This document shows positions 50,507 to 60,808 of a stretch of 64,000 nt of DNA, piece by piece (position 1 is the stretch's first letter; each line of letters begins with the position of its first letter). The stretch comes from Flavobacteriaceae bacterium (lineage in GTDB: Bacteria > Bacteroidota > Bacteroidia > Flavobacteriales > Flavobacteriaceae). Made by a program: the position numbers and the translations under genes. A model generated the notes under the pieces. That model searched no databases and was not told the DNA's origin. It was given only the letters and a program-made list of their open reading frames with translations. The DNA is taken from NCBI GenBank assembly GCA_024644745.1, contig JAHEHF010000004.1, forward strand, positions 20,269-84,268, in the 5' to 3' direction.

Positions 50507-51352
50507 TTATTTTTCAATGGGAAGCTCAGGCATACTGCCCCATTCGGTCCAGGAGCCATCATATACCGAAATTCTTTTTTCCCCAGCCATTTCAGCAGCC
50601 AGGGCCAGGACACATGCTGTAATACCGGATCCACATGAAAACACAAGCGATTTCCCTTCTGGCAACCGTTCCTTAACAAGGTTTCTGATCGTCTTTGTAT
50701 CGATCCTTTGCTGATCATCCAAAAGATCTGTATACGGTAAATTCACTGAATGAGGAATGTGACCGCTTCTGAGACCCTTTCTCGGTTCTTCCACAAGTCC
50801 CTTGAATCGATCAGTAGCTCTGGCATCAACAACCAGTGTGTCGGCATCATATATATACTTCAGAACTTCTTTATGATCTTTAAAGAACCCATCCTGGTAA
50901 CCGGCCTCAAAGTTGCCCTTATATGCTTCTGAAAAATCATTTTTCTCGGTTGGATATCCAGCCAAACTCCAGCTTTTCATGCCGCCGTTCAATACTGCCA
51001 CATTCTCATGCCCCATGGCACGAAACATCCACCAGGCTCTGGCACTTGAATAAATGCCGTGAATATCGTAAATCACAATTGCACTGTCTGCATTAATCCC
51101 TATTGCCCTGGCTGCCTTTTCAAATGAAATCGCGTCAACCATCGTATTAGGATATGGAGCATCTGTTTTACTGAAGGGTCCACGCAAATCGAAAAATCTA
51201 GCCCCTGGAATCTTCACCTTATTTTCCACTTCAGGTACATCTTTAACAGCCTTGGGAATGCTGGCATCCAAAACCACCAAATTCGCAGCATCTAAATGAT
51301 CCATAAGCCAAGCTGCCTCAATCAGCGGGTCATGCAGTATTATATGATTCAT
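50507..51352 (-). CDS. Sulfurtransferase (thiosulfate / 3-mercaptopyruvate sulfurtransferase family)
   Basis: Two rhodanese-like domains; active-site loop CGSGITAC. Confidence 0.93.
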   Translation of the reverse strand: MNHIILHDPLIEAAWLMDHLDAANLVVLDASIPKAVKDVPEVENKVKIPGARFFDLRGPFSKTDAPYPNTMVDAISFEKAARAIGINADSAIVIYDIHGIYSSARAWWMFRAMGHENVAVLNGGMKSWSLAGYPTEKNDFSEAYKGNFEAGYQDGFFKDHKEVLKYIYDADTLVVDARATDRFKGLVEEPRKGLRSGHIPHSVNLPYTDLLDDQQRIDTKTIRNLVKERLPEGKSLVFSCGSGITACVLALAAEMAGEKRISVYDGSWTEWGSMPELPIEK

Positions 51353-51370
51353 ACTATAAAAATAAGCGCA

Positions 51371-52018
51371 TTAATTCTTTTCCTTGAGCATGGGAACAAA
51401 TCTGAAATCCCCGTATTCATGCTTTTCAAATTTCTTTTCACCCGTTCTGGTAAAAACGGTCATCACCTGTACTTCATCACCCACAGGGATCACAAGCCTG
51501 CCCCCAATTTTCAATTGTTCTAAAAGGGGTTTTGGTACAAATGGGGCGCCGGCGGTAACAATAATTCCATCAAAAGAGGCATGTTCGGGCAGCCCGAGGT
51601 ATCCATCTCCAAATACAAGTTTTTTCGGGACATAACCCACCTTGGGCAGGAATTTTTTAACCTTGGTATAGAGTTCCTTTTGTCTTTCAATACTGTAAAC
51701 CTCAGCCTTTAACTCTATTAATATGGCCGTCTGATACCCTGAACCCGTTCCAATTTCCAGGATTTTTTGTCCTGGCTCTACTTTGAGCAGTTCTGTTTGA
51801 AAAGCCACTGTGTAAGGCTGTGAGATTGTCTGATCCGCACCAATAGGAAAGGGTTTGTCCTGATAGGCAAAATCTATAAAACCCGAATCCATGAACAAAT
51901 GCCTGGGTACTTTCGAAACAGCATCCAGAACCGATTTATCTTTGATCCCTTTGGCTTTGATCGTTCTCACCAATTGATTTCTAAGTCCTTTATGTCTGTT
52001 AGAATCGTTTATTATCAT
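51371..52018 (-). CDS. pcm: Protein-L-isoaspartate(D-aspartate) O-methyltransferase
   Basis: VPRHLFMDSGF, ADQTISQPYTVAFQTELL, ILEIGTGSGYQTAIL. Confidence 0.96.
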   Translation of the reverse strand: MIINDSNRHKGLRNQLVRTIKAKGIKDKSVLDAVSKVPRHLFMDSGFIDFAYQDKPFPIGADQTISQPYTVAFQTELLKVEPGQKILEIGTGSGYQTAILIELKAEVYSIERQKELYTKVKKFLPKVGYVPKKLVFGDGYLGLPEHASFDGIIVTAGAPFVPKPLLEQLKIGGRLVIPVGDEVQVMTVFTRTGEKKFEKHEYGDFRFVPMLKEKN

Positions 52019-52178
52019 AGCGTAAAAATAGCCAAATAATTGATTTATGAAGGTCCGGTCAATTAATTTTTAGCCAAAAACATTCGATTGGATCAAAAAT
52101 GATACAAACAATTTATAATCAATGCTTTATACTGTAATAAAAAGTGTTTAGAATTGCAAAAGACAGACTTATCCCCGC

Positions 52179-52496
52179 TTATTCTCCAAGCATTTCATTG
52201 TATTGCTCAAACATGAGTTGATAGTCTCCGGATGAAAACAGATAGATGACCCACAGCATTGAAAGAACTCCGATTACGATTCCAATGATAGAAGTGGTTT
52301 TACCTGTTTGGGCATTGTTAATGCCTTCATACTGCTCTGGGTTTTCATTATGGATCGCGATAGCCTTGTTGGCATTAAAAAGGCCAATGATGCCAATGAT
52401 GATACCGATGATACCCCAACAGCAACAAGCGGTTACAATTGAGACGATTCCTAAAATAAGAGCCGTTTGGGAATGGGGTAATTTTTCTTTGTACAT
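52179..52496 (-). CDS. CCC-motif (DUF4190-like) small membrane protein
   Basis: TALILGIVSIVTACCCWGIIGIIIGIIGLFNANKA; start refined to MYKEKLPHSQ. Confidence 0.75.
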   Translation of the reverse strand: MYKEKLPHSQTALILGIVSIVTACCCWGIIGIIIGIIGLFNANKAIAIHNENPEQYEGINNAQTGKTTSIIGIVIGVLSMLWVIYLFSSGDYQLMFEQYNEMLGE

Positions 52497-52507
52497 ATCT
52501 AAATTGC

Positions 52508-52795
52508 TTAAATTAACTTCAAAACATAGTTGACCAAAATAATGGCAACATTCAAAATGAACAACCACAGAAGTACCTTATGCCCCCTGGCAAAATTAAA
52601 TTTCAGGTGCAATCCTAAAAAAACCATCATCAGGATCAAGGTAAAAATTGCCGGATAGGCTGAAAAGGCATCCGAGAACTGGCCTTTCATCAAGAAAATT
52701 ACAGAGCGCTGTAAACCGCATCCCATGCACTCAATGCCCATGCTTTTCCACTGGCAAGGCAACAAATGATCTTCCAGAAAGGAAATGAAGCCCAT
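52508..52795 (-). CDS. DUF2752 family membrane protein
   Basis: CQWKSMGIECMGCGLQRSVIFLMKGQFSDAFSAYPAIF motif. Confidence 0.88.
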   Translation of the reverse strand: MGFISFLEDHLLPCQWKSMGIECMGCGLQRSVIFLMKGQFSDAFSAYPAIFTLILMMVFLGLHLKFNFARGHKVLLWLFILNVAIILVNYVLKLI

Positions 52796-52855
52796 AATAG
52801 ATCTGTGATTAATGAAATAAATTTAACAATAATATTTTAATATATCTTTGCCATC

Positions 52856-53395
52856 ATGAAAATCGAAAGGGAATTTCAAACTGGAGACAGAGTTGGTGTG
52901 ATCAATGAAACGCTGACCGGAAAAGTCATTGAGGTAAGATCAGGAAGTATCACAGTTAGATGTGATGATGGATTCCATTATACCTTTGATCCCAAAGAGC
53001 TGGTTTTACAGAAGGAATGGAACGACATGATCAACATGGTCCCTGAGATCCATCAAAAAAATCCCGAACAGCGTCCTTCCCCAAAGGCTGATGTCAAAAA
53101 CAAACCTGAACAGGCTGAAATTGATCTGCACCTTCATGAACTCATTGAAAATGAAGATGGCCTGAGCAGTCATGACAAGCTTTCACTGCAGTTGGGTGAA
53201 GCAAGGCAAAGGCTTGAAATGGCGATTGGAAAAAAGGAGAAAAAAATCATTTTTATTCATGGTCGAGGAGACGGTGTCCTGAAAAAGGAACTGCAGTACA
53301 TGCTAAGGAATTATCCTGTAGAATTTCACGATGCCTCTTATACCAAATACGGTATGGGCGCCACAGAAGTGATCATATACCAAAATAAAAAATGA
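52856..53395 (+). CDS. Smr-domain protein with DUF2027-like N-terminus
   Basis: QAEIDLHLHELIE and IIFIHGRGDGVLKKELQYML Smr motifs. Confidence 0.88.
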   Translation: MKIEREFQTGDRVGVINETLTGKVIEVRSGSITVRCDDGFHYTFDPKELVLQKEWNDMINMVPEIHQKNPEQRPSPKADVKNKPEQAEIDLHLHELIENEDGLSSHDKLSLQLGEARQRLEMAIGKKEKKIIFIHGRGDGVLKKELQYMLRNYPVEFHDASYTKYGMGATEVIIYQNKK

Positions 53396-53400
53396 TTTGC

Positions 53401-53919
53401 TTATCCGGCAGGGCCAGTTTCAACCGTCCCGAAAACAAAAGTCTCATCAAGTTTCAACTCCTCATCCCCTATTTTTAATACCACATCAACCAGAACAATA
53501 TAATGTTTCCAGCCCGTGATGGTTTCCCCGTCAACGTCATATTCGGGTTGATTTTCAACAAAAATAGCTCCAGCCACACCTCTCCAGTCCTTGACAACCT
53601 TTGGTTCTATAGGAGGCACGGCCGCACAAAAATAGGCATCCGTCACTCTTTCATCAAACAAGCGGTAGGTCACCGTATAATCGCCGGTTAAGCTGATCCC
53701 CACAGGCTGTACGGGATCTTCATCCTTTCTGATCTGCTTGTCGGTCAAAGTTACAATAAGGCTTTCTCTCTGGTCATTCGAACTGAGTCTGTAGAGGGTA
53801 TAATTATTGGATCCGCAAAGGCTTACCTCATCTTCAAATTCAAAACTGGAAATATCAAGATCACCGTCATTACAGGCCAGAGTAAAGGTTAAAAACACAT
53901 ATAATACAATTTTTTTCAT
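53401..53919 (-). CDS. Hypothetical lipoprotein
   Basis: Lipobox LAC at N-terminus; no recognised domain. Confidence 0.65.
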   Translation of the reverse strand: MKKIVLYVFLTFTLACNDGDLDISSFEFEDEVSLCGSNNYTLYRLSSNDQRESLIVTLTDKQIRKDEDPVQPVGISLTGDYTVTYRLFDERVTDAYFCAAVPPIEPKVVKDWRGVAGAIFVENQPEYDVDGETITGWKHYIVLVDVVLKIGDEELKLDETFVFGTVETGPAG

Positions 53920-54035
53920 CAGTCTCTCTAAGCTAAAAGGTCATTTTTCCGCAGTTGACACGGATGAGACAAAAGTAACAGTTTTATCAACTATTTTAAA
54001 ACATTAGTCAGAATAAAAATAATTACTTTTGTATC

Positions 54036-55190
54036 ATGCGAAAAATATACTTTGACAATGCGGCAACCACTCCTGTGGATCAGGAGGTGATCAGGGTCAT
54101 GACGGATCATTTGAGTCACAATTTCGGGAATCCTTCATCAACTCATGAATTTGGAAGAAAAGCCAAGGCACAATTGGAGATGGCCCGTAAGAAAATTGCA
54201 GGATATCTGAATTGCACTCCGTCTGAAGTTATTTTTACGGGGGGAGGAAGTGAAGCCGATAACCTGATCCTTTTTAATGCCGTAAAAGATCTTGGTGTTA
54301 AAAGGATCCTCAGTTCCTCTATTGAGCATCACGCCGTTCTGCATACCATAGATGCCTTACAAAAAAATTTCGGTATTGAATCTGAAACTGTAGCCCTTGA
54401 TGAAAACGGGCAAGTCAATTTTCAGGCTCTTGAATCCCTTTTGAAAGCATCAGAAAAGAAAACACTTGTCAGCCTGATGCAGGTGAACAATGAATTGGGA
54501 AACATTCTTGAAATTGACAGGGTCATCGACCTCTGTTCAAAGTACGGGGCCTTGTTCCATTCGGACACAGTACAGGGTATTGGTCATGTCCCTCTGGATC
54601 TTAAAAAATCTCCCATTGATTTTATCGCCGCAAGTGCCCATAAATTTCACGGACCCAAAGGTGTTGGCTTTGCCATTATTCAAAAACAATACAAAATAGA
54701 ACCCCTGCTCCATGGAGGGGAACAGGAAAGGGGCGCCCGTGCAGGAACTGAAAATACGCACAGCATAGCAGGAATGGACAAGGCCCTGGAGCTTGTTATG
54801 GAAAATTTCGAAGCAGACAAAGCCTATATTTCCGGATTGAAAAACTATTTCATTGAGCAAATTCGTTTGAAGATCAATGACATAGCCTTTAATGGTCTTT
54901 CCGGGGATATGGATAAAAGCGCTTTTCATATCCTGAATGTGAGGTTCCCAAGACAAATTCCGATGCTCCTGTTCAATCTGGACCTTAAAGGCATTGCGGC
55001 CTCCGGTGGAAGTGCTTGCCAAAGCGGAAGCAATAAAGGTTCGCATGTATTGGGCGCTATCCTGGGTGAAGAGGCTTCAAAACAGACTTCTGTGCGTTTC
55101 TCCTTCAGTAAATTCAATACGAGGGAAGAAATTGACTATACGATCGGGGTTCTTGAGGCCCTGTGTGCTGAAAAAACGAATCATGCATAA
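54036..55190 (+). CDS. Cysteine desulfurase (NifS/IscS family)
   Basis: YFDNAATTPVDQEV, HNFGNPSSTHEFG, ASAHKFHGPKGVGF, GGEQERGARAGTEN, SGGSACQSGS. Confidence 0.95.
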   Translation: MRKIYFDNAATTPVDQEVIRVMTDHLSHNFGNPSSTHEFGRKAKAQLEMARKKIAGYLNCTPSEVIFTGGGSEADNLILFNAVKDLGVKRILSSSIEHHAVLHTIDALQKNFGIESETVALDENGQVNFQALESLLKASEKKTLVSLMQVNNELGNILEIDRVIDLCSKYGALFHSDTVQGIGHVPLDLKKSPIDFIAASAHKFHGPKGVGFAIIQKQYKIEPLLHGGEQERGARAGTENTHSIAGMDKALELVMENFEADKAYISGLKNYFIEQIRLKINDIAFNGLSGDMDKSAFHILNVRFPRQIPMLLFNLDLKGIAASGGSACQSGSNKGSHVLGAILGEEASKQTSVRFSFSKFNTREEIDYTIGVLEALCAEKTNHA

Positions 55191-55192
55191 AT

Positions 55193-55225
55193 AAAAAAGG
55201 TTGTGTCAATCACAACCCTTTTTAT
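55193..55225. terminator. Bidirectional terminator between convergent genes
   Basis: AAAAAAGGTTGTG-TCAAT-CACAACCCTTTTT hairpin with A/T tracts on both sides. Confidence 0.8.
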
Positions 55226-55250
55226 TTATTTTATCCTGATACCATTTTGA

Positions 55251-56087
55251 TCAACTGTCTGCATCCAGGTAATTCGGAATACCATCGCCATCGGTGTCAT
55301 CATTTGTAGGGTCTCCATCTTCGTCAGTATCCTCCAATCTTGTCGGAGTACCATCGTTGTCATCGTCTATATCGAGATAATCGGGTACGAGGTCTCCATC
55401 GGTATCATCATTAGAAACGTCCCCGTCTCCATCAATGTCCTCCTTATTGTTGATTACAAGGTCCTGATCCGCATCAGCCACAACCACACTGCCAAGATCG
55501 AAAAAATAATATATGGGCGCATTGCCCGGGATTGAAGAAGAACCATTACGTCCGTAGGCCAGACCCGAAGGCATGAAAAATACCCCATTTCCGGTATTTT
55601 CATAACCAAAGGATTCATCAGGATAGATCACTCTTTCTCCTGATTTAAAATATGATACCCCGTACCTGAATCCCATAATGGTCTGAGGCAAATGGAACCA
55701 TGACTTTTTTGAAGTGTAACTCAAATTCTCATCAAATTTGGTGCTGTCAAGCAAAAACCCGCGATACAAAACCTGCACGGAATCATTCCTGCTGGGCTGA
55801 ACACCGACACCTACCTGATCAACATAGTAATACATCTTGTAATCGATGTCATTGTAATTGATATTATCGATCTCAACAATAGAATACAAAGGCGTCTCTC
55901 CATTCATGATGGTATCTATGGCTTTGTCTTCTGTTAAATAATGTGTCTGCAAAAATTCGACCAGGTCTGCATCATCCTCCAGTGCCTGCGCAACCGGATC
56001 GTGATTATCTTTGTCATCATCATCGTCATCACTGCATGCATAAATAGCGATTCCCAGGATCAGTACAATTAAATATTTCAGTTTCAT
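55251..56087 (-). CDS. FKBP-type peptidylprolyl isomerase lipoprotein with thrombospondin type 3-like Asp-rich repeats
   Basis: Lipobox YAC followed by [13 protein letters not shown]-like [18 protein letters not shown]...[26 protein letters not shown]; DxDxDG repeats at C-terminus. Confidence 0.85.
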   Translation of the reverse strand: MKLKYLIVLILGIAIYACSDDDDDDKDNHDPVAQALEDDADLVEFLQTHYLTEDKAIDTIMNGETPLYSIVEIDNINYNDIDYKMYYYVDQVGVGVQPSRNDSVQVLYRGFLLDSTKFDENLSYTSKKSWFHLPQTIMGFRYGVSYFKSGERVIYPDESFGYENTGNGVFFMPSGLAYGRNGSSSIPGNAPIYYFFDLGSVVVADADQDLVINNKEDIDGDGDVSNDDTDGDLVPDYLDIDDDNDGTPTRLEDTDEDGDPTNDDTDGDGIPNYLDADS

Positions 56088-56202
56088 TCCAATTATTTAT
56101 GGTGGCAATTTAACATTTTAATTTTTTTTTAAATATCCACTGCCAAAAATTAACATTAAATTAGATATGTACGGTTCCCATTCATCATGAGGGAAAACCG
56201 TT

Positions 56203-57972
56203 CTATCTAAACTCTATTTTTCTCATCCTCAAGCTTAAAGGCGTGATCTCAAGGTATTCATCATCCCTGATGTATTCCATACACTCTTCGAGTGAAAAAT
56301 CTATCTTGGGGAATATTTTTGCACTGTCATCTGATCCGGATGACCTCACGTTGGTCAGCTTTTTTCCTTTGATCAGGTTGACACCCATATCTTCCTGGCG
56401 GGTGTTCTCTCCCACAACCTGTCCTTTGTAAATTTCCTGATTGGGGTCTATGAAAAATTTGCCCCTGTCCTGAAGCCTGTCTATGGCATAAGCTGTAGCT
56501 TTACCTGCTTCAGAAGCTACTATCGCCCCATTGAGCACTTCACTGAAATCTCCTTTGTACGTATCATAGCCTCTTAACCTGTGGTTGATGATGGCTTCCC
56601 CCTGGGTGGCTGTCAGTATCTTATTTCTCAAGCCAATAAGTCCCCTTGAAGGGATGTCAAACTCAAGATGCTGCAGGTCTCCCTTTGGTTCCATCACGTG
56701 CAGGTCTCCTTTCCTGATGGTCACCAGATTGATGGCCTTGCTTGCCAGTTCTTCAGGGACGTCAATCACAAGGGTCTCAAAGGGCTCACATTGTTTGCCG
56801 TCAATTTCCTTCAGGATGACCTTGGGCCTTCCCACCTGAAGCTCGTAGCCTTCTCGTCTCATTGTTTCAATAAGAACAGACAAGTGCAGAATTCCCCTTC
56901 CGTAAACAATAAACTTGTCTTCACTGTCGGTTTCTTCAACACGAAGGGCCAGATTCTTTTCTGTTTCCTTGAACAACCTGTCTCTCAAATGACGGGAGGT
57001 TACAAACTTTCCCTCCTTCCCGAAGAACGGGGAATTGTTGATCGTGAACAGCATACTCATGGTTGGCTTATCCACTTCAATTCTTGGAAGCGCCTCAGGG
57101 TTCTCAAAATCAGCAATGGTATCACCGATCTCAAATCCTTCAATTCCTGTGATGGCACAGATGTCACCACTCCTGACCTTGCTGGTCTTGGCTTTTCCGA
57201 GACCTTCAAAAGTATGCAGTTCCTTGATCCTGACTTTTTTCACCACCCCGTCAGATTTACACAGCATGTAGTCTTTACCTTCTTCAAGGTCACCCCTGAA
57301 CACTCTTCCAATGGCTATCCTTCCCGTGAAGGAAGAATAATCGAGAGAGGTGATCTGCATTTGTGGTGAACCCTCTCTGTAGGGTGCCTCAGGAATGTTT
57401 TCAATAATGGCATCAAGCAAAGGAATGATATTATCAGTAGGTTCCTGCCAGTCGGTATTCATCCAGCCATTTTTAGCCGAACCGTAAATGGTGTTAAATT
57501 CTAATTGCTCCTCAGTCGCATCCAGCGCGAACATCAGGTCAAAAACTTTTTCATGAACCAGATCCGGAGTACAATTCTCCTTATCTACTTTATTCACAAC
57601 AACAATGGGCATCAATCCAAGTTCAAGTGCCTTGCTCAATACAAACCTTGTCTGAGGCATGGGGCCTTCAAAAGCATCAACCAGCAGCAACACCCCGTCA
57701 GCCATTTTCAGGACACGCTCTACTTCTCCTCCAAAGTCAGCGTGACCGGGTGTATCGATCACATTGATTTTTACTCCTTTATAATTCACCGATACATTTT
57801 TCGACAAAATGGTAATTCCTCTTTCTCGTTCAAGGTCATTGTTGTCTAAAAGCAAGTCGGTTCGCACCTTTCTGTCGTCCAATATTTTGGCCTGATCAAT
57901 GATTTTGTCAACCAAGGTGGTTTTACCGTGATCAACGTGGGCGATAATTGCTATATTTCTGATTGATTGCAT
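56203..57972 (-). CDS. typA: Ribosome-associated GTPase TypA/BipA
   Basis: IAHVDHGKTTLVDKI, DLERERGITILSKN, DTPGHADFGGEVERVL, RGLIGLRNKILTATQGEAIINHR. Confidence 0.98.
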   Translation of the reverse strand: MQSIRNIAIIAHVDHGKTTLVDKIIDQAKILDDRKVRTDLLLDNNDLERERGITILSKNVSVNYKGVKINVIDTPGHADFGGEVERVLKMADGVLLLVDAFEGPMPQTRFVLSKALELGLMPIVVVNKVDKENCTPDLVHEKVFDLMFALDATEEQLEFNTIYGSAKNGWMNTDWQEPTDNIIPLLDAIIENIPEAPYREGSPQMQITSLDYSSFTGRIAIGRVFRGDLEEGKDYMLCKSDGVVKKVRIKELHTFEGLGKAKTSKVRSGDICAITGIEGFEIGDTIADFENPEALPRIEVDKPTMSMLFTINNSPFFGKEGKFVTSRHLRDRLFKETEKNLALRVEETDSEDKFIVYGRGILHLSVLIETMRREGYELQVGRPKVILKEIDGKQCEPFETLVIDVPEELASKAINLVTIRKGDLHVMEPKGDLQHLEFDIPSRGLIGLRNKILTATQGEAIINHRLRGYDTYKGDFSEVLNGAIVASEAGKATAYAIDRLQDRGKFFIDPNQEIYKGQVVGENTRQEDMGVNLIKGKKLTNVRSSGSDDSAKIFPKIDFSLEECMEYIRDDEYLEITPLSLRMRKIEFR

Positions 57973-58152
57973 ATCTATTTTTTAGAAAGTGCAAAAGTAA
58001 TCCTTTATTTTGATTGTCAGAGGTTTTGATCAAATAATAATTGGACCCCCTGCATTGTTCATTATCTCGAGTAATTATCTATAACTTAATGAGCCAAAAC
58101 AGTTATTATTCAACAGAGAAAGTTATTTTTGCATCTTAATTTTATTCATGAT

Positions 58153-58968
58153 ATGGATCTTTCTCAGGTAAAAATGGTGGTTACAGACATGGACGGAACG
58201 CTTCTGAATTCTAAAAGCGAGGTGAGTCATCATTTTTTTACACTCTTCAATAATTTAAAGGCGCACCAGGTTCATTTTGTTGCGGCCAGCGGAAGGCAGT
58301 ACAGCAGCATACAGGACAAACTCATGTCAATTTACACCGATATTACCATTATTGCCGAAAATGGAGGTTATATCAAGCAAGGGGAAAAAGAACTGGGCGC
58401 GATTCATTTGTCGTCAGAGCACATCAAGCTCCTGATTCCTGTTCTCAGAAAAGTAGAAGGTGTTCATATCGTTTTATGCGGTAAAAAGTCGGCCTACATT
58501 GAAGATGATAATGAAGAATTTAAAAGCATCCTGAAAGAATATTACACCAAATTTGACGTGGTCAGTGACCTGCTGAACGAGGTGGATGATCATTTTTTTA
58601 AAGTAGCCGTTTATCATTTCGAAAGTTCAGAAGCTTATATTTACCCCCATGTTAAGCATTTGGAAAAGGAATTGCAGATCAAAGTTTCCGGGACCAATTG
58701 GGTTGATATAGCCGATTACAGGGCCAATAAAGGGGAGGCAGTCAAGTTACTGCAAAACCAGCTCGGAGTTGACATCAAGGAGACCATGGTGTTCGGAGAT
58801 TTTAATAACGATCTTGAAATGATTGACCGTGCCTATTTCAGTTATGCCATGGAAAACGCGCACCAAAACGTTAAAATGGCTGCAAGGTTCCATACAAAAA
58901 GCAACAACGAAGGCGGTGTGGAACTCATTTTAGAGGAATTGATCCGTTCCAAAAAAGCAAATTTCTAG
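58153..58968 (+). CDS. Cof-type HAD-IIB family phosphatase
   Basis: VVTDMDGTLLNSKSEVS, VAASGRQY, MVFGDFNNDLEMI; start refined from TTG 58129 to ATG 58153. Confidence 0.92.
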   Translation: MDLSQVKMVVTDMDGTLLNSKSEVSHHFFTLFNNLKAHQVHFVAASGRQYSSIQDKLMSIYTDITIIAENGGYIKQGEKELGAIHLSSEHIKLLIPVLRKVEGVHIVLCGKKSAYIEDDNEEFKSILKEYYTKFDVVSDLLNEVDDHFFKVAVYHFESSEAYIYPHVKHLEKELQIKVSGTNWVDIADYRANKGEAVKLLQNQLGVDIKETMVFGDFNNDLEMIDRAYFSYAMENAHQNVKMAARFHTKSNNEGGVELILEELIRSKKANF

Positions 58969-58980
58969 CATTTCTGCCTT

Positions 58981-59394
58981 TTATTTAGGATGGAGGAGCG
59001 ACAATATATCTTCCTTGATCCTTGCAGGGCTCAATGTTTTTGCGTCAAGCAGACACCATGTTGACCTGGCCTTAAACAAAAGGGTGTCCCCGTTAAAGGC
59101 CTGCACGTGACGTACAGATTTTACACCATTTGAATCGCCGACCCATGTGATCAACGTAATCTCCTGATCCAGTTTGGCCTGGCTCAAATAATCCAGTTCG
59201 TGCCGAAGCACCACCCAGAGATATTTTCTGCTGACCTCAGGAGTAGCCAATTGTTTCCAGTGCTGTTCTGAAATATCATTCAACCATTTCAGGTAGACCA
59301 CATTGTTGACATGTTTCAATGCATCAATATCCTTTTCCCCTACTTTTAAGGTATAGGAAAAAGATACAGCGTTTTCCGGAATCATTTTCTTCAC
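58981..59394 (-). CDS. Acyl-CoA thioesterase (hotdog fold, 4-hydroxybenzoyl-CoA thioesterase-like)
   Basis: DIDALKHVNNVVYLKWLNDISEQHW motif. Confidence 0.85.
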   Translation of the reverse strand: MKKMIPENAVSFSYTLKVGEKDIDALKHVNNVVYLKWLNDISEQHWKQLATPEVSRKYLWVVLRHELDYLSQAKLDQEITLITWVGDSNGVKSVRHVQAFNGDTLLFKARSTWCLLDAKTLSPARIKEDILSLLHPK

Positions 59395-59400
59395 GATTTA

Positions 59401-59994
59401 TTATTTATGTCTGCCTTTTAACACCTCGGTAATTCGGTTGAGGTCAAAACCTTTGGCCTGCAACAAAATTAAGTAATGAAACAACAAATCAGCAGCCTCG
59501 TCCAAAAATAATTGCTGATTATCATCTTTGGCCTCAATAACCACTTCTACGGCCTCCTCTCCCACTTTTTGCGCAATTTTGTTAATTCCTTTTTTAAATA
59601 GGGAAGACACATATGAAGCTTCAGACTCATTTTCCCTTCTGTCTTTGATCACATTTTCCAATGTTGACAAGAATCCAAATTCCTGCACATTTTTAGCAGC
59701 CCAGCAGGTGTCGGTACCCTGATGGCAAACAGGACCTTCAGGACGCACCTTGATCAGCAGGGTATCATCATCACAATCGTTCAGGATTTCCACAAGGTAC
59801 AGAAAATTACCGCTTTCTTCTCCTTTGGTCCATAAGCGCTGCTTGCTTCTGCTGTAAAAGGTTACCCGACCCGTTTCCATGGTTTTGTGATAGGCATCCA
59901 GATTCATATAACCCAGCATCAAAACATTTTTAGTCGCCACATCCTGGATAATTGCCGGAATCAGGCCCGTTGTTTCATCAAAATTTAATTTCAT
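59401..59994 (-). CDS. hisIE: Bifunctional phosphoribosyl-AMP cyclohydrolase / phosphoribosyl-ATP pyrophosphatase
   Basis: [37 protein letters not shown] plus HisE-like [16 protein letters not shown]. Confidence 0.97.
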   Translation of the reverse strand: MKLNFDETTGLIPAIIQDVATKNVLMLGYMNLDAYHKTMETGRVTFYSRSKQRLWTKGEESGNFLYLVEILNDCDDDTLLIKVRPEGPVCHQGTDTCWAAKNVQEFGFLSTLENVIKDRRENESEASYVSSLFKKGINKIAQKVGEEAVEVVIEAKDDNQQLFLDEAADLLFHYLILLQAKGFDLNRITEVLKGRHK

Positions 59995-60746
59995 AATCTT
60001 ATATTTATTCCCTGTTGGTACAGTTCCTTTTTTAAATCCTTGATTTCAATTTCCTTGTAGTGAAAAACACTAGCTGCCAATGCGGCATCTGCCTTGCCTT
60101 TGACAAAAGTATCTGAAAAATGCTGAATGGTACCTGCCCCGCCACTGGCAATGACAGGAACTTTGACCAGATCAGAGATCTTTTTTAAGGTTTCATTGGC
60201 AAAACCGTTTTTGGTTCCATCGTGATCCATTGACGTAAAAAGAATTTCTCCGGCGCCCAATCTCACACCTTCCTCAATCCATTCAAAAAGATCCAGGTCG
60301 GTCTCTACCCTTCCGCCCACTAAAAATACTTTCCACTGCCCATTGATAAGTTTTGCATCAACTGCAAGAACGATACACTGGCTGCCAAATTTATTGGCGA
60401 GCTCACTGATCAGCTTTGGGTTTTTGACTGCTGAAGAATTAATCGAGACCTTGTCTGCTCCGGCTCTTAAAAGCATGTTCACATCCTCGACGCTTGAGAT
60501 GCCACCTCCCACAGTAAAGGGTATATTAACTTTTCTGGCCACTTTCTCAACCAGTTGTACCAGGGTTTTCCTCTTTTCTTTGGTCGCTGTGATATCGAGA
60601 AAAACCAACTCATCAGCACCTTCTTTTGAATATCGATCTGCCAGCTCAACAGGGTCCCCCGCGTCCTGAAGGTCCACAAAATTGACCCCTTTTACGGTCC
60701 TGCCATTTTTTATATCAAGACAGGGTATGATTCTTTTACTTACCAT
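59991..60746 (-). CDS. hisF: Imidazole glycerol phosphate synthase subunit HisF
   Basis: [33 protein letters not shown]. Confidence 0.98.
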   Translation of the reverse strand: MVSKRIIPCLDIKNGRTVKGVNFVDLQDAGDPVELADRYSKEGADELVFLDITATKEKRKTLVQLVEKVARKVNIPFTVGGGISSVEDVNMLLRAGADKVSINSSAVKNPKLISELANKFGSQCIVLAVDAKLINGQWKVFLVGGRVETDLDLFEWIEEGVRLGAGEILFTSMDHDGTKNGFANETLKKISDLVKVPVIASGGAGTIQHFSDTFVKGKADAALAASVFHYKEIEIKDLKKELYQQGINIRL

Positions 60747-60808
60747 TTACTGTTTGTTTTTATGTTTCAAATGCCATCACCGGAAAATCCATGGCAGCAT
60801 TGCGTCTT

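Noticed and set aside
54537-55046. 169 aa minus-strand ORF inside cysteine desulfurase
   Set aside because: Antisense to the PLP-binding and active-site region of a well conserved enzyme.
55258-55500. Short direct repeats that could suggest a CRISPR or tandem repeat array
   Set aside because: They are coding repeats for DxDxDG (thrombospondin type 3-like) motifs; spacing and identity do not fit CRISPR.
56668-57369. 233 aa plus-strand ORF inside typA
   Set aside because: Antisense to a strongly recognisable TypA coding sequence; no family signal of its own.
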